Below, piece by piece: positions 6,037 through 10,204 of a stretch of 10,204 bases of DNA. The notes below the pieces were generated by a model, which saw nothing but the letters and a program-made list of their open reading frames with translations, made no database searches and was not told the origin of the DNA. A program made the position numbers and the translations under genes. The stretch comes from Actinomycetota bacterium (GTDB taxonomy: Bacteria > Actinomycetota > Actinomycetes > Propionibacteriales > Propionibacteriaceae). Each line of letters begins with the position of its first letter. The stretch's first letter is position 1. The DNA is taken from NCBI GenBank assembly GCA_016213595.1, contig JACRAA010000229.1, positions 1 through 10,204 on the forward strand. Direction: 5' to 3'.

Positions 6037-7280
6037 CCGAGGGTGCCGAGACGGCTCCGGAGGTCCCGATCCTCGCCGCACCCGCGGACGGTGTCCCCGA
6101 CATCGTCGACACGCCCGCGGGGCTGTCAGAGCTCGTGCAGCGCTTTGCTGACGGCACCGGCCCGGTGGCGGTCGACACCGAACGTGCCCAGGGCTACCGC
6201 TACAGCGCTCGCGCGTACCTGCTGCAGTTCCGCCGCGAAGGCGCCGGGACCGCCCTGCTGGACCCGGTCCCACTGGTTCCCGATCCGGGCCTGGCGACGC
6301 TTCAGGCCGCCCTCGACGACGCCGAGTGGATCATCCACGCAGCCAGCCAGGACCTCCCCTGCCTCGTCGACGCCGGCCTGGTCCCGCGCCGCCTGTTCGA
6401 CACCGAGCTCGCCGCGCGCCTGCTCGGCTACCCGCGCGTGGCGCTCGGCACCCTCGCCGAGCAGCTCCTCGGCGTACGGCTGCTCAAGGAGCACAGCGCC
6501 GCGGACTGGTCCGTACGGCCGCTGCCCACCGAATGGCTGTCGTACGCCGCGCTGGACGTCGAGCTCCTCATGGAGCTGCGCGACATCCTGCTCGAGCAGC
6601 TGCGCGCCGCCGGCAAGGAGGAGTGGGCGAGGCAGGAGTTCGCCTACCTCGTCCAGCAGGCGATGGTGCCGGTCGTCCCGCGAGTCGACCCCTGGCGTCG
6701 GACCTCCGGGATCCACGTCGTCCGCAGCACCCGGGGACTGGCCGTGGTGCGTGAGCTGTGGACGGTACGCGACACGCTGGCCCGGCAGCTCGACAAGGCT
6801 CCCGGCCGGCTGCTCGGCGACGAGGCCATCGCCACCATCGCCACAGGCATCAAGGAAGGCTCACCCGTGCCCGACGGGAGGGCGCTCCAGGCCATCCCCC
6901 GCTTCAACCGGCGCGAGGCCAAGCGCTACCGCCAGACCTGGCTGGAGGCGATCCAGCGTGCCATGTCGCTCCCGACCACGGAGCTGCCCCCGCTGTACCT
7001 GCCGTCCGAAGGCCCGCCACCACCCCGCACCTGGTCGTCACGTGACCCCGCGGCGGCGGCTCGCTGGGAGGCGGTACGGCCGGTGGTGACGGACCTCGCC
7101 GCGTCACTCGAGCTGCCCGTGGAGAACCTCATCCCGCCGGACCCGCTGCGCCGGTTCCTCTGGGCGCCCGTGGGCCTCGACGAGCAGTCTGTCCGTACGC
7201 AGCTGGCGGACCTGGGCGTACGGGCGTGGCAGCTCGACCTCGTCGCACCGCCCGTCGCGACGGCGCTCGCCGCCCTCTGA
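6033..7280 (+). CDS. rnd: ribonuclease D family 3'-5' exonuclease with HRDC domain
   Basis: The 415-residue protein is a DEDDy 3'-5' exonuclease of the ribonuclease D type, corresponding to Rv2681 in the same gene order. Exo motif I is VAVDTE (45-50, Asp48/Glu50), motif II lies around IHAASQDLPCL (101-111, Asp107) and motif III is YAALD (171-175, Tyr171/Asp175). LFDTELAARLLGY (121-133) is the usual linking helix. An HRDC domain follows at about 232-312 (RGLAVVRELWTVRDTLARQL...DEAIATIA), a helical nucleic-acid-binding module. The last 100 residues are a proline-rich linker and a second helical region typical of actinobacterial members. The activity is expected on RNA 3' ends (tRNA or other stable RNA maturation), though actinobacterial substrates are not established. 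ATG at 6033 overlaps the upstream stop. It converges on dxs with 22 bp between stops. Confidence 0.95.
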   Translation: MTEGAETAPEVPILAAPADGVPDIVDTPAGLSELVQRFADGTGPVAVDTERAQGYRYSARAYLLQFRREGAGTALLDPVPLVPDPGLATLQAALDDAEWIIHAASQDLPCLVDAGLVPRRLFDTELAARLLGYPRVALGTLAEQLLGVRLLKEHSAADWSVRPLPTEWLSYAALDVELLMELRDILLEQLRAAGKEEWARQEFAYLVQQAMVPVVPRVDPWRRTSGIHVVRSTRGLAVVRELWTVRDTLARQLDKAPGRLLGDEAIATIATGIKEGSPVPDGRALQAIPRFNRREAKRYRQTWLEAIQRAMSLPTTELPPLYLPSEGPPPPRTWSSRDPAAAARWEAVRPVVTDLAASLELPVENLIPPDPLRRFLWAPVGLDEQSVRTQLADLGVRAWQLDLVAPPVATALAAL

Positions 7281-7302
7281 GCCGGTCAGTCCTCGGAGTC
7301 GG

Positions 7303-9240
7303 TCAGGCCTCCAGGGCCGGCGGTAGCCCCAATGTCGTCGGTGTCGTGGTCGGTGCGCTCTCGACGTCTCGGGCCAGCAGGGACTCGATCGTGGCGCGCG
7401 CCACCGCCTGCGCCGTGAGCCCCGCCGCCTCGAGCACCTGGTCACGGGTCCCTTGGGGCAGGAACTCGTGGCCGACCCCGAACTGCCTGACGACGACCGG
7501 GCGGCCGCTCTCCGCCACGACTGCCGCCAGCTGTGCCCCCACGCCCCCGCCGACGACGGCGTCCTCGAGGGTGATGACGAGCTCGTGGTCGCACGCGAGC
7601 TCCACGAGCGCGGGGCTCACAGGCAGCGCCCAGACCGGGTCGACGACGGTGGCAGCGATCCCCTGCTGGCTCAGCCGCCGGCCCACGTCGAGGCCCATCC
7701 CGGCCAGCTGGCCGTAGCCGATGACCAGGACCCGCGGGTCCGGGCCCGCGGCGAGCACGTCGACGTCACCTGCCGTACGGAGCGCCGGGATGTCCTCCGG
7801 CAGCCGGTCCTTCGAGTAGCGGATCATCGTCGGAGCGTCGTCGACCTGTACGGCCTCCGCCAGCGCCTCGCGCAGGCGCGTCGCGTCACGAGGCGCGGCG
7901 AGTCGCAGGCCCGGCACGAGCGCGGCGATGGTGTGGTCCCAGAGGCCGTGGTGGCTGGGACCGTCCGGCCCGGTGACGCCGCCGCGGTCGAGCACGAGGG
8001 TGACGCCCAGCCGGTGCAGCGCGACATCCATCAGGAGCTGGTCGAACGCGCGGTTGAGGAACGTCGAGTAGAGCGCGACGACGGGGTGCAGCCCGGCCAG
8101 TGCGAGCCCGGCGGCGGAGGCGACGGCGTGCTGCTCGGCGATCCCGACGTCGAACGTCCGGGAGGGATAGGCCGCCTGGAACGCGCCCAGTCCAGTCGGA
8201 TGCAGCATCGCGGCGGTGACCGCCACCAGCCGCTCGTCGGTCGCGCCGAGACGTACGAGCTCATCGCTGAAGACGTCCGTCCAGGTGGTCGCGGTGGACG
8301 CCGCCAACGGCTCCCCCGTGCGTTCGTCGATCCTGCCGACGCTGTGGAACCGGTCCTCGTCGTGGTCCTCCGCCGCCTTGAAGCCGCGGCCCTTCACCGT
8401 GATGCAGTGGACGATGACCGGCCCGCCGTAACGCCTGGCCCTCGTGAGGGCGACCTCGAGGGCGGCGATGTCGTGGCCGTCGATCGGGCCGAGGTACTTC
8501 ATCCCGAGGTCCGAGAAGAGCCCCTGCGGGGCCAGGACGTCCTTGATCCCGCTCTTGAGACCGTGGAGGAGGTCGTAGGCGGGCTTGCCGACGATCGGTG
8601 TGTTCGAGACCGTGGCCTTGATCATCTGCAGCATCGGCTCGTACCGCTTGTCCGTCCGCATGGCCGACAGCTGGTTGGCGATGCCGCCGACCGTGGGGGT
8701 GTACGAGCGGCCGTTGTCGTTCACGACGACGACGAGCGGGAGGTCGGGGTCCGCGGCGATGTTGTTGAGCGCCTCCCAGACCATGCCGCCGGTCAGCGAG
8801 CCGTCGCCCACGACAGCCACGACCGTACGGTCGGACTCCCCTCGCAGCCGGAACGCCTTCGCCATGCCGTCGGCCCATGACAGGGCGGCCGACGCGTGGG
8901 AGCTCTCGACCCAGTCATGCTCCGACTCGGTGCGGCAGGGGTAGCCCGACAGGCCGTCCAGCTGGCGCAGGGTGGGGAACCGGTCCCGACGGCCCGTGAG
9001 GATCTTGTGCACGTAGCTCTGGTGACCGGTGTCGAAGACGATCGGGTCCTGGGGCGAGTCGAAGACCCGGTGCAGGGCGATGGTGAGCTCGACGACTCCG
9101 AGGTTGGGCCCGAGATGGCCACCCGTACGGCTCACGTTGGAGACGAGGAACGCCCGGATCTCCGAGGCCAGCTCGTCGAGCTGAGCCCTGTCCAACCGCC
9201 GTAGGGCAGCCGGATCCGAGACCCGTTCGAGCAGTGACAT
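7303..9240 (-). CDS. dxs: 1-deoxy-D-xylulose-5-phosphate synthase
   Basis: The 645-residue protein is a full-length DXS, the thiamine-diphosphate enzyme that condenses pyruvate and glyceraldehyde-3-phosphate in the first step of the MEP pathway for isoprenoids (quinones, carotenoids, lipid carriers). The order of domains is standard. Domain I has GGHLGPNLG (40-48), FDTGHQSYVHKILTGR (69-84) and the diphosphate/metal motif GDGSLTGG at 145-152 with Asn174/Asn176 in VVNDN. Domain II has the conserved glutamate Glu369 in DVGIAEQHA (364-372) and further on DRGGVTGPDGPSHHG. Domain III is a transketolase C-terminal domain ending in a Thr/Pro-rich tail. ATG at 9240 is chosen because TACACT lies seven bases upstream. 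AGGA is too close to the ATG to be an effective ribosome binding site, so the transcript is probably leaderless. The position opposite the ribonuclease D gene is the ancestral actinobacterial arrangement. Confidence 0.98.
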   Translation of the reverse strand: MSLLERVSDPAALRRLDRAQLDELASEIRAFLVSNVSRTGGHLGPNLGVVELTIALHRVFDSPQDPIVFDTGHQSYVHKILTGRRDRFPTLRQLDGLSGYPCRTESEHDWVESSHASAALSWADGMAKAFRLRGESDRTVVAVVGDGSLTGGMVWEALNNIAADPDLPLVVVVNDNGRSYTPTVGGIANQLSAMRTDKRYEPMLQMIKATVSNTPIVGKPAYDLLHGLKSGIKDVLAPQGLFSDLGMKYLGPIDGHDIAALEVALTRARRYGGPVIVHCITVKGRGFKAAEDHDEDRFHSVGRIDERTGEPLAASTATTWTDVFSDELVRLGATDERLVAVTAAMLHPTGLGAFQAAYPSRTFDVGIAEQHAVASAAGLALAGLHPVVALYSTFLNRAFDQLLMDVALHRLGVTLVLDRGGVTGPDGPSHHGLWDHTIAALVPGLRLAAPRDATRLREALAEAVQVDDAPTMIRYSKDRLPEDIPALRTAGDVDVLAAGPDPRVLVIGYGQLAGMGLDVGRRLSQQGIAATVVDPVWALPVSPALVELACDHELVITLEDAVVGGGVGAQLAAVVAESGRPVVVRQFGVGHEFLPQGTRDQVLEAAGLTAQAVARATIESLLARDVESAPTTTPTTLGLPPALEA

Positions 9241-9247
9241 GGTCCTG

Positions 9248-9253
9248 AGTGTA
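9248..9253 (-). promoter_or_regulatory. -10 box of dxs, leaderless start
   Basis: TACACT on the minus strand ends seven bases before the dxs ATG, so transcription should begin at the start codon or one base before it. No normally spaced Shine-Dalgarno sequence exists. The region 16-18 bp upstream of this hexamer holds no clear -35 box but does hold a perfect inverted repeat. Confidence 0.55.
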
Positions 9254-9261
9254 AGCCGTCG

Positions 9262-9275
9262 GCCCCAAGTGGGGC
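9262..9275. repeat. perfect 14-bp inverted repeat upstream of dxs
   Basis: GCCCC-AAGT-GGGGC lies 9 to 22 bp upstream of the dxs -10 box, covering the -35/spacer zone. It could be an operator for a repressor of dxs. It could also be a weak hairpin ending the upstream unknown gene, although no T-run follows it on either strand. Short palindromes of G and C arise easily at this base composition. Confidence 0.35.
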
Positions 9276-9310
9276 GTCACGGACAGCGGGCGTGGCACCC
9301 TGGGAAGGCG

Positions 9311-9730
9311 CTACAGACGGCGGATGAAGATTCGGCCGCGCAGCGCCTCCTCGACAAGCGCGACGGCCCGGCGCACCCGTACGAGGCGGGCCGCCTCCTC
9401 CTGCCAGGCGTCCGCGGCGGAGCGGATCACCTCGGGCTCGACGTAGTCGGCGAGGCTCGACCTCACGCCGGCCAGACCGTCCTTCGCAGCGCGCAGCTGC
9501 GCTTCGACGTGCTCGGCGGCGAAGCGCGCCAGAACCACCGGATGGCGTCGCAGGACGAGATGCGACCGGTAGTCGGGCGGGCAGCAGTCGAGCAGGAACG
9601 CTGTTGCTGTCGTCTCCCAGTCCGGTGCTCCAGGAGGCCGTACGGCGTCCGGCCAGCCCGGAGGTACGTAGATCTGGCACTCCTCGCGCCAGGACCCTTC
9701 CTGTGCCCATGCCACCGCGGGTTGCGCCAT
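9311..9730 (-). CDS. conserved protein of unknown function, probably SOS-induced
   Basis: The 139-residue product is soluble, with no signal peptide or membrane segment, and I do not recognise a characterised family. The N-terminal half carries a distinctive tryptophan/proline pattern: YVPPGWPDAVRPPGAPDW (21-38), then LLDCCPPDYR (46-55) with adjacent cysteines 49 and 50. A third cysteine is at 18. The C-terminal half (about 62-134) is Ala/Arg/Glu-rich and should be mainly helical, possibly two long helices packing as a hairpin, ending in IFIRRL. The ATG at 9730 has an ideal AAGGAGG five bases upstream. The promoter overlaps a LexA-type palindrome, so expression should rise on DNA damage. A role in DNA repair, replication control or damage response follows from that regulation only and not from any motif. 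It is 70 bp upstream of dxs on the same strand, but dxs appears to have its own promoter. Confidence 0.85.
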   Translation of the reverse strand: MAQPAVAWAQEGSWREECQIYVPPGWPDAVRPPGAPDWETTATAFLLDCCPPDYRSHLVLRRHPVVLARFAAEHVEAQLRAAKDGLAGVRSSLADYVEPEVIRSAADAWQEEAARLVRVRRAVALVEEALRGRIFIRRL

Positions 9731-9743
9731 GACCGCCTCCTTG

Positions 9744-9761
9744 ATCGAACGTATGTTCGAT
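9744..9761. promoter_or_regulatory. LexA/SOS box
   Basis: On the minus strand this reads ATCGAACATACGTTCGAT. The 16-bp core is TCGAAC-N4-GTTCGA with perfect arms, the form bound by LexA in mycobacteria and other actinobacteria. The flanking A and T extend the perfect arms to seven bases each. The site begins at the last base of the -10 hexamer and covers the predicted transcription start, so bound LexA would block initiation of the unknown gene at 9730-9311. Confidence 0.85.
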
Positions 9762-9788
9762 TATGGTCAGCGCCGAGGTCCTCGTCAA
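9760..9788 (-). promoter_or_regulatory. promoter of the SOS-box gene
   Basis: On the minus strand TTGACG (9788-9783) and CATAAT (9765-9760) are separated by exactly 17 bp, each matching five of six consensus bases of a housekeeping sigma promoter. It is by far the best -35/-10 pair in the window. The -10 box shares its last base with the LexA palindrome and a 5' leader of about 20 bases with AAGGAGG follows, giving a strong but repressible promoter. Confidence 0.75.
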
Positions 9789-9798
9789 GAGGACGTCC

Positions 9799-10204
9799 CT
9801 ATCCCCCGCCCAGGACGACGAACCATCCCCAGAGCAGGAACTCCACGAACACGACGACGCCCACGACGAGGATCGTCAGCGACCTCCAGCGCGGCGGTTC
9901 CTCCCGCGCGCTGCCCGGGTCGGTCACTACTGCCGCGACCAGGGGCACGACGAGCAGGCCCAGCAGCCACCACAGGTTGTCGCTCTGGAACATGACCTCG
10001 ATGACCAGCAGCTGGAGCGCGACCGTGGCGACCATGAAGCGCCAGCTCAGCCTCAGCGCGCGCGTCAGCCACACCATGAGCAGCCAGCTGCCCACGACCC
10101 AGGCGAGCACCGCCACGGCCAGGCTGCAGAAGAGCGTCGTGTCCGCCGAGCACACACCGGCGTTGGAGAAGACGGGGAAGACGACGGCGACGACGAGGAG
10201 GCCA
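9799..10204 (-). CDS. multi-pass membrane protein of unknown function (N-terminus beyond window)
   Basis: The frame is open from the right edge to a TAG at 9799, giving 134 residues and no visible start. Five hydrophobic segments are seen: the end of one at the edge (LLVVAVVFPVF), then around LFCSLAVAVLAWVVGSWLL, FMVATVALQLLVIEVMF, LWWLLGLLVVPLVAAVV and SLTILVVGVVVFVEFLLWGW. Short charged links contain PGSAREEPPRWR. A GVCSADTTLFC loop with two cysteines follows the first segment and may form a disulfide outside the cell. A GTG at 10155 lies inside this hydrophobic stretch with no ribosome binding site, so the gene most likely begins further upstream. No family is recognised. It ends 11 bp before the -35 box of the SOS-box gene and on the same strand, so read-through into that gene is possible. 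Confidence 0.75.
   Translation of the reverse strand, partial: GLLVVAVVFPVFSNAGVCSADTTLFCSLAVAVLAWVVGSWLLMVWLTRALRLSWRFMVATVALQLLVIEVMFQSDNLWWLLGLLVVPLVAAVVTDPGSAREEPPRWRSLTILVVGVVVFVEFLLWGWFVVLGGG

Noticed and set aside
7453..8880. A 475-codon plus-strand open frame opposite dxs.
   Set aside because: It lies wholly antisense to an unmistakable DXS, is low in complexity, and has no recognisable domain or ribosome binding site.
1..10204. CRISPR arrays, tRNA or rRNA genes, insertion sequences, phage or toxin-antitoxin modules.
   Set aside because: I saw no regularly spaced repeats, cloverleaf-like sequences, transposase motifs, terminal inverted repeats or small two-gene toxin cassettes. The gene content is mainly core metabolism and repair.

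Overview
This is a 10.2-kb chromosomal window from a high-GC actinomycete. The evidence is: GC-saturated third codon positions; the gene order DUF3000 / ribonuclease D / convergent dxs, the same order as Rv2680-Rv2681-Rv2682c (dxs1) in Mycobacterium tuberculosis; an actinobacterial-type LexA box; and several genes with no Shine-Dalgarno sequence but a -10 hexamer placed for leaderless transcription. The genus cannot be fixed from this sequence. A Nocardioides/Aeromicrobium-like organism is only a guess.

Left part, all on the minus strand. A DNA ligase D-type polymerase/primase domain encoded alone (4937-3882) is followed by a tightly packed group: a family 2 glycosyltransferase (3823-2876), a GT-B type glycosyltransferase (2879-1782) and a ketopantoate-reductase-family protein (1785-868), each joined to the next by a 4-bp ATGA overlap. 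After these come a small LsrG-like antibiotic-biosynthesis-monooxygenase-fold protein (812-516) and a PPK2 polyphosphate kinase that runs off the left edge (443-1).

Middle, plus strand. msrB (4977-5387) is transcribed divergently from the ligD-type gene across only 39 bp. A possible hairpin terminator follows it. Then comes the DUF3000 gene (5449-6036), which overlaps a ribonuclease D/HRDC gene (6033-7280) by 4 bp. Both products belong to the conserved actinobacterial housekeeping core.

Right part, minus strand. dxs (9240-7303), for the first committed step of the MEP isoprenoid pathway, converges on the ribonuclease D gene with 22 bp between stop codons. Upstream of it lies a small conserved gene of unknown function (9730-9311), whose promoter (TTGACG, 17 bp, CATAAT) is overlapped by a near-perfect LexA/SOS palindrome. 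A multi-pass membrane protein gene (10204-9799) is cut by the right edge.

The window is gene-dense, with no non-coding stretch over 75 bp and no mobile element, CRISPR array, tRNA or rRNA that I can see. The signals most worth following are the SOS-controlled unknown gene, the repeated leaderless promoter geometry, the coupled glycosyltransferase-reductase operon and a strong GTACG codon-pair preference. I found no clearly novel multi-gene defence or mobile system.
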